Source: Plecoglossus altivelis
Lineage: Eukaryota; Chordata; Actinopteri; Osmeriformes; Plecoglossidae
NCBI GenBank assembly: GCA_036571765.1
Contig: BROE01000003.1
Location: 10,297,744-10,361,743 of the forward strand
DNA: 64,000 nt
Reading direction: 5' to 3'
Positions 1-12,663 of this stretch are shown one piece after another. The first letter of the stretch is position 1, and each line of letters starts with the position of its first letter. Under the pieces are notes generated by a model. It did not search any database. It was not told where the DNA came from and saw only the letters and a program-made list of their open reading frames with translations. Made by a program: the position numbers and the translations under genes.

Positions 1-100
1 ATACATTATTGCATGCTTTTTAAAACGGAGTTTAAAAAATCAAGAAGGACTTTAATGGCATTAATCCATAGGCCACAGAATAGAAATTGATCGGCAGAAA

Positions 101-780
101 TTGATCTTCTGTCCCTCCACCCCTCCATCCCTCTATCTTATGCTGGCACACAGTCAAGTTGGCAGACGTTTTGCTGTTGGCACCAGCTTGCCGATCATAT
201 CTCCAAGGGTTTGCATCTACATCACAACGTGGGAAAAAGTTCCAAAAGCGATCTTACGAATCTCCAGCGTCTTCTCCATCATAATCATCATCAACGGAAT
301 CTTCCTTGTCATCAGCGGGACTGTCAGATACGAAATAGCTGTAAACCTGTGTCATTATCTTCATCACAATCCTCGTAATCACCCATGTAATCACCTTCAT
401 TATCGTAATCATCAATCATCGCGCTCGTCATCGACACCGCAGTCAATTGATTCTGGTTGTCGGGTCCACAGTTTCCTTGCAGACCCATGTGACCTGCATG
501 TCATTGTCATAGGGGCCTCCAGTAGGGTGATACTCTGCACATGCTTACAACCTGCTGGTTCACTCCAACGGGCTGCTGAATCTTAGATGCAGGTCTATAG
601 ACGTATGCGAAGTTCTTTGTCGAACAGTAACCTGTTGAACAGAGCTGCGCAAATATTGTCTGCACATTCATTCCTGGAATACATTGAACTTTTTTTTATT
701 AATAGTTTATGTTTCAAGCCAGCACACACCATCATCCTTTCATCCTTTTCAAACAAATCACTTACGTCTATATCAGTGTG
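101..780 (-). other. Possible degenerate coding relic, Asp/Glu-rich
   Basis: Read on the minus strand, neighbouring frames give protein-like stretches that would join only through frameshifts: one with GYCSTKNFAYVYRPASK, one with EYHPTGGPYDNDMQ, one with IDDYDNEGDYMGDYED, and one ending SVDDDYDGEDAGDS before a stop. No single open frame spans them. I do not recognise the family. Part of the acidic character comes from GAT-type trinucleotide repeats near 275-420, so chance is a real alternative. It could be a decayed pseudogene or the far end of a neighbouring gene. Confidence 0.2.
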
Positions 781-1367
781 ACATCAACACGCTGAGATAT
801 TGTTAGTCTTGGACCAGGGGCACGTCAGTGAAATTAAATGGATGAAAAAGGGACTGAGATGTTAAAGGTAATACCATCTGCTCAGAACATCTCTTCTGCT
901 CAACAAACTTCCCACCCTTACATGCATGTCTATATAAATTCCTGCAAATGACTTGCCTGAACACAGGTGAAAGGCTACATATATAATGAAACGCAAATGT
1001 GTTTTCCACGTGACTTCCACCGCAGCATTAAGAGCTGTTGCATTACTCTGAGTTTAATGTCCATGGCATGCAGCAAGTAGCTTTATCTTCAGTCTCCGCT
1101 AGTGAGAAATGGTACATGCTTGATGTACTGCTGACCCTTAAAAGCCCCCCATTAGCCATTGAGCAAACTGCTGCAAGCAACCCCAGAATGAATGAGAGAA
1201 CTTCAAATTGGCATCAACCAAAACTGATGTTCCTGAGCCAAGAAGCACTCTGTTTCAGAGAACAGAAGGAGGAAATGGGGGAAAGAACAAAAGAGGAAAA
1301 AGAAACTTTGTGAGCGAAAGGGTGGCGTGGAGGCGTGAACCTAGAGAGCTTTCCACCGCAAGTGAGT

Positions 1368-1409
1368 CCCCATGGTTACAGTATGTAACCACAGTATGTA
1401 ACCATGGGG
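1368..1409. repeat. Short perfect palindrome (hairpin)
   Basis: The arms CCCCATGGTTACA and TGTAACCATGGGG are exact reverse complements, 13 bases each. They are separated by a 16-base loop that contains another GTATGTAACC-like copy. It could form a small cruciform, or it may be the remnant of a MITE terminus. No function can be assigned. Confidence 0.6.
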
Positions 1410-1496
1410 AGCCAGATGTCGTCATGGCCCCCAGAAGTAGAGAACAGGTGAGCTATTACCCGTCCAGCTTCATCGTGAGGTACCTGTCTCATGTTT

Positions 1497-1625
1497 AGGT
1501 CTTACCAGAGCAAGATACCTCGTTTTACTGCTAATCAAGAGGTCGCAGGTTTGAATCTCACCATGTACACCGCTTTGAACTAAAAACCGCCTGCTAACTG
1601 TACCTGGATAACTGTATCAGGTAGT
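1497..1625 (+). mobile_element. tRNA-derived SINE fragment
   Basis: The segment contains a Pol III B-box-like stretch (GGTTTGAATCTC) after AATCAAGAGGTCGCA. It then has a degraded tail resembling the common fish SINE motif GCTTTGGATAAAAGCG followed by TCTGCTAA. The copy near 2.2 kb shares the AAGAGGTC and GGTT-AAATC blocks in the opposite orientation. No clear target duplication was seen and the ends are approximate. The family name is not assigned. Confidence 0.5.
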
Positions 1626-2189
1626 AGGAGAGGTCATGCGACACACTCTGAGGAAGACTGTAGATATTTACTGTAAAATACACAGGTGAAGCTTCAGGTT
1701 GGGGAGTGGTGGGGGGGGGGTTAACTGAAGAGACCACAAGCACTAACTCTAAATAAAAGAGGGGCCATGCGGGGGGAGCGAGAGGCGGGGGGGGGGGGGG
1801 GCGATTTAGTGCAGGAGCCAGCCCCCTTCTCCCCAAGCAAGCCACACAACTCTGGGAAAAAGCAATTTGGGGAGAGGGTATAAGCCTTTTTGCAGCGAAT
1901 CAATACAAATTACCGAGCGGAATGTTGCGTCTAATCGTTTTTCTTTTTTTAACAACCTAATTAAATTCTCATGGTATAGTTACCAGGAATCTGTGGGGGG
2001 AATGTTAAAAGCTGATTTCCTGCTCGGCGCCTGACGTCAGTCCTTGGTCTCCAGGCGGACAGGAAGTGTATTTACAGGCACGGTGAATTTGACAAATACA
2101 GACTCTCCTCGCAACCATAAAGCCACTGGTCTCTTCTACTGTACTGTAGCTGCCCACTGTCGCATCCCATGCCAAAAAGACTAAGTAAT

Positions 2190-2312
2190 AATGATCATTA
2201 TTATTATTATAGTCAAAATAATAACGATAATGTTAATTCAGAGGCTTAAATCCAAAGCGATGAAGGGGGATTTGAACCTTGGACCTCTTGGTCATCAGGC
2301 AGATGTGATCGT
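2190..2312 (-). mobile_element. tRNA-derived SINE fragment with TAA-type tail
   Basis: On the minus strand it reads ACCAAGAGGTCCAAGGTTC then AAATCCCCCTTCATCGC, a B-box-like core, followed by CGCTTTGGATTTAAGCCTCTG. That is close to the usual 3' end of teleost tRNA-derived SINEs. It ends in an ATA/ATT-rich simple tail at about 2192-2230. It is partial, with no intact A box. It is likely the same family as the copy near 1.5 kb. Confidence 0.55.
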
Positions 2313-2799
2313 AAAAGGTGATTCATCACATCTGCAGTGCTGCTACAGCACAGCTGCTCCCAGTGGTGTGAGTGACGGCATCTGGTGTGTTGACACTTGT
2401 GTGAAAGGCTCAAGTAGAAGCCAAATAACTGGTGCTGACATCATGTGCAAACACATGGCAACATCATATGGGAACATGTATGCCGGTGCTCACTATAAGA
2501 ACGTGTTCATATGTAACCAGGGCTTAGCATTCATCTGTTAACGTTCATCATCTAATAAGTTCCTTTTTTACTCATTAACACATATTACAAGCTGGGTGTA
2601 AAGTGACCCTTGCTTTGCCTAGAAGACAGGTGAAGAGAGACATTTTTGAAAGAGCTGGAGTGCATTGAGGTCGTCACCTGTACAGGTTCTGTTTTTTTCC
2701 CAAACAAACCGACAAAACACTGAGGGCGGATGAAGGTTGAGCTTCTGGCTGTAAGAGATGTACTGACGTTTGGAGGAAAAATAATGAAAGAGTATAACA

Positions 2800-3480
2800 A
2801 GCCGGTCTCTCTAGCATTAAAGAGGTATTCTCACACCTGAGGAATGCAATTAAATACCTTTCCTCTCATACCCTGGCCATTCAAACACTATATCCTTCAA
2901 AGGACAAAGCCATAGTTCTGACACATACCGTTGAACTGTGTTTCCAGATATCAGAGCAATATGCTAGCTTTTAATGCTGCTTTGAAATATTCAAAGTTGA
3001 TCTTCAAAGTGCAGTAAATTGCTGTACAGTCAATGAAAGAGAGAAAAGGAGTTATTCATGAAAAACTATAATCAATTGCAACAGGATTTTTTTCCCTTTT
3101 GGCTTCTTTGACATTTGTTTAAAATATCTGTTTTTCATCTCATTTATCCCTGTCAGGTGTTCCGGTAACTTCAAACGACCGTTGTGTCAAACAGCAGGTC
3201 GACGGAGCAAATTGGAAAATAAAAAATTGCCAAGAAAATTAATTATTCATCCCTTCCACCCCCCAGTCCTCCACCCACGGAACGTGTTGATATTTGCATA
3301 ATCTAATCGTATGGATTTTCTAATGATAAATGTTTTCAAATGTATCGTTTGTCGTTGCTCTAATGAACAAAATGAATATTTCAGAGCTGTGTGGTGTTAA
3401 TAGGAAACCTGTCAGACAAATGAGAAGTCAAGCCTTGACCGTGCCAAAGCTGCAAAACGTTTAAATATGACAAAGGAAAC
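2800..3480. promoter_or_regulatory. Repeat-poor AT-rich island, candidate conserved noncoding element
   Basis: This stretch lacks simple repeats in an otherwise repeat-filled flank. It is AT-rich and contains an exact POU octamer (ATTTGCAT at about 3293) and ATTAATTATTCAT-type homeodomain-like sites near 3240. There is no open frame of note. The regulatory role is inferred from composition only. Confidence 0.25.
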
Positions 3481-4375
3481 TTTCAGAGCGTTGAAAGTGA
3501 CTAGTGTTTGCCCAAAGTCACTAGACATGAAGTTCCTGCAAAATTGCCTCTATTGATCTGTAGGTCTGGCTGCCTGTCTTCCCGTCCATCTGCCTCTCTG
3601 TCTGTCTGCAAGCTGATTCAATCACCTTTTCACGTCCGAAAAAACTCACGAGGCGCCAATTTCTTTTTCAAATGTCATCCTTTTTCATAGCCATCCCCAT
3701 CTCTATCAATGCGGAGTAAAGATCAATAATGAAATGATTACTCCACACAATGCAGGGCTGGCAGTAGCCTTGGCCAGGGTGCTGTTGAAGCTCTGTCTCT
3801 GCAGAGAGAGTTCTTAATGAAAGGAAAATACTTTCTTCTCCAACAGGTGTGTGGCTCTAGGTGGGCTCTCAGGTGTATTGTTAGATCAATATATTTTGAA
3901 ACATAATGAAAAACACAGCTACAGGCTGATCCTGTAGAATGGTTAAAAACCTTTTCGCTTTGGAGTCATTCAACGAATTGAATGCGTGCATATGTGTGTG
4001 CATCATGTGCGCACACGTTCTTCTGTGCTTGTGGGCATGCGTGCGCCTGTTTGCGAAGGAGAGTTTTGAAGCTCGCACGCTCCGCGCACCTTCTCCTAAA
4101 AGCAGCGGAGAACATCCCATTTCCTTAGCAACCGTTGCCAGGGCATGAAACGTAACGTAAAAAGCGGTCCCCCGTTGGCAAACAAACAGACAGGCAACCA
4201 GAATGGTCTCTCCCGCCCCGTTACATCTCATGTTGTTTTCCTCCGCACCGTCTCAGCCGAAAGAAGTGGGCAGGGAGTGTGGGAGAGGACATCTGGACTG
4301 CTGTCTTCATCGCACAGTCCCCCCCCCCTCTCCCCCCCGGAGTCCTGGAGAGACTCTGGAGACGAGTGTTCAGCG

Positions 4376-4403
4376 ATGACAGACACAGAGGAAGATGAGT
4401 ATC
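4376..4403 (+). other. Candidate short 5' coding exon (weak)
   Basis: An ATG at 4376 begins a short acidic peptide (MTDTEEDEY). It is followed by a good donor, ATC then GTGAGT, at 4404. The frame stays open upstream to about 4145 through a Ser/Pro-rich stretch (SHSPPPLSPPESW), and 4060-4200 has several CpGs. No downstream partner exon was recognised, and a CA-repeat follows directly. It could be a first exon of an unrecognised plus-strand transcript, or chance. Confidence 0.15.
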
Positions 4404-4438
4404 GTGAGTATCAGCCGTCCCCTGTCAGTGTAGGAGCT

Positions 4439-4642
4439 GCACATACACATACACACACGCATACACATACACACACGCACACATACACATACACATACAC
4501 ACACACATACAAGTACACACACATACACATACACACACACATACACATACACACACATACACATACACACACGCATACACATACACACACATACACGTAC
4601 ACGTACACACACATACAAATACACACACGCATACACATACAC

Positions 4643-4694
<52 letters not shown>

Positions 4695-4725
4695 ATACAC
4701 ACACACACATACACACACAAACAAA
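4439..4725. repeat. Compound (CA)n / (CACATA)n microsatellite
   Basis: About 290 bases of ACAC interrupted by ATACAC and GCATAC units. It is open in several frames on both strands, which produces artefactual Cys/Val or His/Thr ORFs. It has no coding value. Confidence 0.95.
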
Positions 4726-5070
4726 ACTGCTTCTTGCGCACGTTCCGCCTGCTGCGGTGCTAGCCAGCTAACAGAGAGAGCCGGAACAAGGGTTCAAAGT
4801 GAGAGGGTGTACTAAGGAAGGCAGATGGAATTCAAACTGTCACGGAACCGATAAACTTCATCTTCACCTCCCCTCCTCCGCTTGGAGAGATCTAGCAACA
4901 CGAGGGACTCACACAACAAGGTATGTGACAGGCCCACATGGCCATGCTGTGTTTTAAGACACGCCCCTGACGTTACACAGAGACTCTGCCGATGATTCAC
5001 CGTGACACCGGTGTAGCCCGGGGAACTGAAGCCTTGGTGTCCGGCATGACAAGTCATGGTCGTGGAATCA

Positions 5071-5169
5071 CAGAGCTGCCAACTCTCACGCATTGGCCGT
5101 GAGATATACGCATTTGATTGGTTACACATGCTGTGGAACCAATCAAATTTGTGAGAGTTGGCAGCTCTG
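5071..5169. mobile_element. Palindromic MITE, hAT-like
   Basis: The terminal inverted repeats CAGAGCTGCCAACTCTCAC and its complement GTGAGAGTTGGCAGCTCTG bound a 99-base element with no coding capacity. The flanks GAATCA (left) and GAACCA (right) look like a degraded target duplication. CAGAG-type termini fit the hAT superfamily, but the imperfect duplication leaves the class uncertain. Confidence 0.65.
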
Positions 5170-6330
5170 GAACCATGTTGGTCTAACAAATCTGGTGTTG
5201 CTCACGAGACAGCCTTGCAGCTCCTCAATCATCAAAGGTTCATCGAAGCTTCGTTGAAGCCATGATAAAATGCGAACTTTGCGTTGAATAAGACGTCTGG
5301 GCCTTTACTGAAGCCTCAACAACCCTGAACTTCCCTGAACAGCCTCCCTGTTTCGTTCACACTCGCCTAGATACACATGACACAGCCTCTTCTCATTGGT
5401 CAGGAGAGAACCCTGCTTTGTTTACTCAACCAATAATAACCAGCGATTGGTTGAGCTAGGGAGCTTGGTTCATATGGCCAGGGGTCAATCCTGGTTCTGA
5501 TTCACCCCAGCTGTGTATGTTTAATCGTCATGGCAACCATTGGGACAGGTTCCAGCTGGGGTGGAGGTTAACCTATCAGCAGGCCAGCTGTGGCAACACA
5601 GAGAGCTGGGAGACAAATTAGACCTGTCAATCCTAGCCTGACAGGGGCCCGGAGAAGGCTTTCTGGGTCTCACGAGACTGTCCCTCACTTGTCAAACATT
5701 TCCCAAACAACAAGAGCGTTGCAGAGCTCTGCTATTTCAGTACCTTGTTATCAGGCAGGTGGAGTTTAGCAGAACCAACTGTCGTTTGCAAGCTAGCACG
5801 CTAACCAGCCCTGGCCCGTGGGAGGTTATAGTCTCTGATCTGGATCTCCCGCGCACAGTGTCTAGCCACACGCTGTGTTTGACCAGTCAATACTGAGTGC
5901 AGGAAAGAAGCACCTTGAGGCATATGGAAGTAGACTTCATCATGTGTTATGTCTGCGTGCACCATTTTGTGGGGCTTATCAGCGTTACAGTAGTTATTAC
6001 ATGGGTGGGGAATACTGAAAGTGTTTATGGAAAACATACCTAACAACTTAATTTAAAACAGCCATTGGCACACGGAAGCAGATCAGGCAGCATTCCATTT
6101 GCCTTGTTAGGTACCTTGAAGGTTTTTTTTTGATGGCATGACCTACCCTGTTTTCATCGTATGCAGTGCGAAGAGACATGGGGATGTTGAGGAGACAGTT
6201 ATTGTGGCTGTCAGAGCCGACTGACAGATGAGGGGGTGGGAGGATGCAGAGGAATGGGGAGGAAGACCAGGGCTCTGCTTCCACTGCTTTTTTTACCACT
6301 CTCTCCTTTCTCATGATTTTCAATTTCTTT
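5170..6330. other. Intergenic, no gene seen
   Basis: Mixed sequence without simple repeats or a convincing open frame. No domain was recognisable on either strand. It contains a short run of related segments with TTGGTTGAG and AACCAATAA near 5400-5460 but nothing assignable. Confidence 0.6.
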
Positions 6331-6336
6331 CCTTCA

Positions 6337-6521
<185 letters not shown>

Positions 6522-9500
6522 GTCATCTCTCTCTGCACTGTATATATAATTCTTTCACACAAACTCACACAAATCCTTCTGGTATAATCAGACTCTCTCT
6601 CCTTCTCTCCATATTGTTCTCTTATCCTCTCACTCTCTCAAAACTCACTCTCACTCCTCATCGGATCTCTCTATTCACTGGAACTCTTCTAGGTCTCTTC
6701 TTCCGCTCTGCCTCACTGCCAGCCCCCCCCCCCCCCCCCATCCCACCCCTTTCCCTTCTCTCCCTGCGTGTCTGTCTCTTACTAAAGAGCGACGCGAGCC
6801 ATAAATAAATATGCCTTCATTGTGTTTCTCCGCAGTTCAGGGGCTCACAGTGCACAGAGGCAGAGAAATAATCATTCTTTGTTACTCTCGGAATCAACGG
6901 AGCAAACACTGCAGCCAGAAAGTTTCTCCGTACATGGCTGCTGTTAGAACGCCATGCTCCAGCAGCCTCCAGAGATACAGCTGAACAAGCCTGAATATGA
7001 GCCATCAAGTTGCATGTGTTCACCAAGCTGTAGCGTGCAGGCCAGGTAACAGAAGGGGAAAGGGAGAGAGGGAGCTGTATTGCTCAGCACACCTAGACAC
7101 AATACAATCTGTACATGCACAAACAGTCATCTTTACTCCGTGTCCCCTAGCAAAGCCATAGCATCATGTAACTGCAGCTTGTATAGTTAATTGCATTCTT
7201 GTGCTATTTGTTAGCGTTTGCATTGATGGAAGCTATTATGCGCTTTTTTTTAAGCAACTGTGTAAATACCACTCAGATTTGATTGAATTCCGTCCCACAT
7301 ACCAATCCCTTTGGGTGAAGCCTAAGCAAGGCACCAATCAATGCTGCCTACTCCAGCACCCTGTGACAAAACGGTTTCTGTCACACATTAAATGTTATCT
7401 GTGATGGGGAGAAAATTGATCGGCATTTCTTTTAGATTGAATGGCTGACCTTTCCAAACCTTCAGCGATAGTGATTTCAGATACCACGCGTTTAATCGGA
7501 GGTGAGCAAAAAGTGTTATCGCCCATCGGCAGCCTCTTATCGTGCGTCCGTCCCGCTGCTTTCGAGCGCACATCCCGGAGATGCTATAAAAAGTTCTTCC
7601 CCCCCCCCCCTCGCTCCTCTCTGGTCCCCCGGAGATGACAGTATCATTGTGCTTGGCCTGCAGACCTTCTCCGAGCCACGATCACACAGAGAGCTGCAGC
7701 CGGGCAAAGCACATCTACGTCGCAGCAAGCTGACATCCATGTGCTTGAACGGATAAGAAGGGTCTTATATAATAAGATGAGCGTCAACATTGTGTTTTAA
7801 AAATAATTGAATCAGGGCTAATAGAAGGGATGGGTAAGTTAAGGTGCGTGTGTAAGGTAAGTAAAGATGGGTGCAGGCATTATCACAATTGATCACAATC
7901 ACACAAACACTTTGATGAAACATTCTATAATACAGTCCTGCAAATTGCATTTTGAGCAATCATGCTTGTCACTGTAGTGATCACAGTAAATCACTGTGTC
8001 AACTAAACAAATCCATCAAAAAGCGCAGAACACAAAGGCTAAATAAACAAGAAATGAAACCCACCATTTCCACATTGCTAACAGGGCTTTAAAATGCTGC
8101 AGTACTGTGGCAGTTTATTCTGGGTCAACATTCTGTCTCTGATCAGGGTCAGGCAAGAGATTGTCATTAAAACTACAGGCTATATTTTCCTTTCCCTTGT
8201 CCCCACCTACCTTGTCCACCTTCTATCACGGTGTGTGGTGCGTAGGACACACTCGCGGGCCAGCAGCCAGGCATTTCCTCAAACAAAAGGCTTCTTTTCA
8301 AACGGGAAGGTGCTCACAGTAACACAGGGTAGGAACAAGACAAAGACTGGACAAGAACCTAAATATACCGAACCAAACGAGACACAGGTGGACTGAAGAC
8401 AAACGAGAGTTGAAGCCACTCTATGAGACACTGGTGAAGACAATGACAGACACAGGTTGACATTAGGGCGCGCGTAGGTGGGTGTGTGTGTGTGGGGGGG
8501 GGGGCAGCTGTGGGCATGACACCTCATATTCTCACCGTTCCTCCACCTCTACCTTTGATGTTTGCGTCCCTGATTTCGGGAACACAAGCAAGCTTACCCC
8601 TTACCCTTTACAGTCATTCCAATCTCCTGATGGCTTGAGGATTTATTATGGGCTCTCAGTGCATGCACAATTGGTTGTCAAGGGGGTTCAATTTGTGCCG
8701 GTACGAGTTTACGTTTTGAACGGTAGCGAATGGTGACAAACGTCTCAAAGTGAGAGTCGTGTTCAGACATTTGCAAAGAAGTGTGAATGGGCATGAGAAA
8801 TGTGTCAAGTAGGGTTAATTGTGTTAATAGACTGGAGTGAATGGTCTTTCTGCTGGAAATGGGCTTAATGGTTTTGTGATGATGACTCACACATCACATT
8901 ATTATGCGTTATCGAGTGAGAAAACTGTAACTAATGCTTAATACAAGCACCTGGATCGAAAGTGTCACCGCAGGAGACAATGTTGAATGGAAAATATTTT
9001 CTTGTACATACGATGTACGCCTAAGTAGTTGAAAAAGTCTGAGAAGATCCAGTTTAGTATATGCTATAACCTGCGGATGTTTAATAACTGAAGTATCTGA
9101 AATCTAACAAAGAATTGATCAGTAAATTTATGGATGAATGAATCCCATTTTGTTTATGTTGCACACAATGTTTTGGTGTCATAACGCTCTGTGTTGGATC
9201 TTCATTACCGTCTTTATCATGCATGCTTTCACTTGACATCCGCTTCATCTCAATGAGTCTGCAGTTGAATAAGCACCTGTAGTCTTTACAACAAACCACG
9301 CTGACAGAACTGCATGCCTGTCACCTAATTAGCCAATGACAGAGCACTCCCCCCCCCCGCGGTCAGTCAGGTGGTCCATTAACAACCAATCACAGTGAAG
9401 TGTTAAGCGCTTAAAAAAGGGACTAAACTCTGGAGGCTTGTAGGAACTGGCTATTAAACATGCTGGATGAGGTGGAGCTTGTGAACAACGATATACAGGG

Positions 9501-10250
9501 GCATATACATCAACCTGCAGCAAACACACACACGTACACGAAACACACACACGTACGCAAAACACACACAGGTAAAACTCAAACGCACGTACACAAAACA
9601 CACATAGGAGATGGGGGGGAGGGGGGACGACTGTAAACTTAACAGCTCCTTTGAGCTTTGCTGTGAACAGTAAATGTGTGTTATAGTCCTTTGAGTATCA
9701 TTACCTTCCTTTGAGTGTGTGTGTGTGTGAGTGGGTGTGCGCGTGTGTGCAAATGACTGTGTGTGTCTGTGGATAAAGGATGCCATCTCCAGGCCCGTAG
9801 TGATGAATGAACCCAGGTCCAGACTCTCTCCGTGGTCATTATTCCCATTTATAATCCGCCTTCCCAGCTGACCATACCTCATTTGACATCATGACTAACT
9901 GGCCCAGCCCAAGCTTAACCATACGTTCAGCTTCACCATGCTTACAATGAGCAACGCCGTGCTTGCCGTCGTGTTTAGGGCGCAAACAACATTCGGGCTG
10001 TTTTACGCAGCCAGGCTTAACTCTTCAACTTTTCTTTGTATCTGGCTCGCTTGCGTCGCATCGACCAGTGGGAGATGATCGGAGAACAGCAATAATCCTC
10101 TGTTGTGTTACTTGTAACATCGAGATGAGCGCTCAGATCGATACGACTCGAGCTGGCACTATCTTTCTTTATTAAAGGCACATCCCCGAGTTTATTCAGA
10201 CCTGAGAGAACTAAAGTTTACTCGGAAGAACAAAAGAAGTCCTCTACTTC
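6522..10250. other. Intergenic, no gene seen; transposon-like debris near 8.3 kb
   Basis: There are poly-C and poly-G runs near 6723, 7602 and 8494 and CA-type repeats near 9520 and 9717. Segment 8310-8465, with repeated GACACAGG, AAGACAA and ACAAGACAAAG motifs, resembles the ends of common fish interspersed repeats but cannot be classified by eye. No open frame shows domain-like content. Confidence 0.5.
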
Positions 10251-10620
10251 TCACCCTCCATCGTCTCACGATCTCTCTGACGTTCCCCTCCTCGCCCTCG
10301 CCCCCTTTTTTTCCTCCTCGCCTCCTGATCTTTTACATTCTTGCATTACTCCTCTTGTTCTCCTCGTTCCTTCCTCCCTCATCCTCCCCTCTCCTACTCC
10401 CCTCCCCCCTCCCCTCCCTGCTCCCCTCGCTCGCTCCTCTACTCCCTCATGGAACCTCTCCCCACTTTCCCCCCACGGCTATTGCTCCACCTTTTCTCTT
10501 ATGTCTCCCTCTCTCCCCTCACTCCCTCCCTCCCTCCTCCCCTTCCTCCCCTCCTCCCTCTCTCTTCCTTTTCTCCGCTCCTATCTTGCACTGATCCCCC
10601 TCCTCCGGTGACCGCTATTA
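10250..10620. repeat. C/T-rich low-complexity tract
   Basis: Plus-strand pyrimidine tract of CCTC, CTCCC and TCCCT units with poly-C stretches. The Ser/Pro-rich ORFs on the plus strand and the Arg/Gly/Glu ORFs on the minus strand result from composition. Confidence 0.8.
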
Positions 10621-11908
10621 TGTGTCCTTCCCTTCGATTACCGGGGGGGGGGGGCAAAATGGAACTCGTGAATGACAGCAATTCCATCCCATTACAGTAG
10701 GACGTTCTGCTCCTGGGCAGGCAATTACCCAATCAGAGAGCAATGTTGGACCTTGTCATGGATAGATGTAGTGTAGTTAGAATTGTCCTTTTACCAGGAC
10801 CAAAACAACAGCCCAAAAAGCCCATAGCTACACTTTCAGCTGGGAGACTAATGGAAATATTAAAGACAAATGAGGGAGGGAAACACAACACCGAGCAATA
10901 GAGGAGGGAGAAAATGGCGCGGTAAGAATGAGACTTGAGAGGGGAAGGAATAGGATGGAAAGAGAATGACAGTGAGACAGGCATACATTCTGGCAAATTC
11001 GGGTGCACTGTGTAGTCATTGGGATTCTGTACTCAATTCAGAGCAGGGATGAACCTGATTGGACGGGGAAATATCAGGCCCTCCATGCATCAGCCCAGTG
11101 TTTGTGTAAACAACTGTTGCATTATGTCTTGTCTGGGTCCAGGTCTCTGGAACATTCTGATCATTTTCCATCTGATATAGATGTTGTCACGCATGCAGGT
11201 ACTCAACACAGCAGTGCACACACAAACACACGTGCGCGCATATACACACCGGTATGCATATACAGACATGCACGGACACACAGTACGGCACACAGGTAAA
11301 CGCACACAACTTGGCAAACAGACCCAAGCATGCACACACATGTATACCGATGAATCGGGTTTGGTTTTGTGTTTCACCGTGTCTGTCCCCCCCTGCTAAG
11401 GAGCAGTCTGTTTGGATCTATATCAGCGGAGACTCCCAGCTGTTCAATGCAGATAACACCTCCACCACCATGAATAACAGCTCTAACAGCTCGACAACTC
11501 CGGGCTCCTGCAGCACACCAGCCAGGCACTTCCGCCATTCACAGCTTCATAGACGTAACAGTACCTTTAACAGGAGAGGCCTCAACTCACAAGGCTCTGC
11601 CAGGGGAGGGGGAAAACGTGTCTTTCTGGGGCGTTGGTGGTGGACTACATAGATGTGTCAGCGGTTTGAGCTTCTTCTTCTTCTGGGCTTATTCGGGAGC
11701 GGTTTGACGGGACGGCGGCGTGCTTCCCTGGCATGGCGAGACGAGGTGTCGAAGGGAAACGACGACGACGGCTCCTCTGTTGTTCAGATGTTCTGAATGT
11801 TTCATAACCGTCAGACTGGAGATGAGGGGCCTTGTTTGATTTCGGCTGACGTGGACGCGGGGTGCGAAGTTGGAGATGAGAGAGAGACAGAACGAGAGGA
11901 GGCGAGTT

Positions 11909-11910
<2 letters not shown>

Positions 11911-11961
<51 letters not shown>
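11911..11961. repeat. (GA)n microsatellite
   Basis: About 25 uninterrupted AG units, preceded by a purine-rich stretch from about 11876. Confidence 0.95.
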
Positions 11962-11962
<1 letters not shown>

Positions 11963-12159
11963 AGATAATGGCAGACACAAAGTAATGACTCGACTAACTA
12001 CATTGACTAGAACTACAAGTACTGAAGTGATTGTTGTACTCTATTTAGTGGTTAAAATCTACAAACTACCAAGAAAAGAGGGTGGAGGCAAAGAAGGAGA
12101 GGGAGAGACAGCGAGTAGAATGGACCGTAAACAGGGGAGAGAGCTGGCTTGGTGCGTAA

Positions 12160-12430
12160 CTGGGGACAGAAAATGGTGCTTTGATGTGATAAACTGGTTC
12201 CCAAGGGGTAATTCGTTTACCTTCCTCGGCCCTCCTCCTTTTCCTGCAATTACAGCGGCTTGTTTCCTCTGCACAGATCCGAATGCTGCTTTGTCGTTTC
12301 TCTGGGCCACGAGGCCACTCTCCTCCATCATAAATCCCTCATTATCCGCGCAAGTTGTTTTTCTCCTCCACCATGTTTGAGCCATTCAGCTTGTTTACTT
12401 TCTCCATGTTATTAGCTTAGCATGAGAGAA
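12160..12430. promoter_or_regulatory. Repeat-poor island, candidate conserved noncoding element
   Basis: This is the only stretch between the (GA)n at 11.9 kb and the CT-rich block at 12.5 kb that is free of simple repeats. It has balanced composition and AT-rich words such as GCAATTACAG and TTGTTTAC (forkhead-like). No coding frame was accepted. The role is inferred from composition alone. Confidence 0.2.
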
Positions 12431-12627
12431 ATTCATCACCTCCCCTTCTCTCGCGCGCTCTCTCTCGCCCTCTCACGCTTTCCCTCACCCTATCTCTCTC
12501 ACCTTCTCTCTCCCACTCTATCTCTTTATCTCATCTTGGTTTCTCTCACTTGACCTCCCTCAGTCGATGGCTCTTCGTCTCTGACGCTCTTTCACAAATT
12601 AATTTATGTAAGTTGATCTCTCGATTT

Positions 12628-12663
<36 letters not shown>

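Noticed and set aside
4370..4771. Cys/Val or His/Thr-rich small proteins over the CA repeat
   Set aside because: All frames on both strands are open because of (CA)n. No other evidence.
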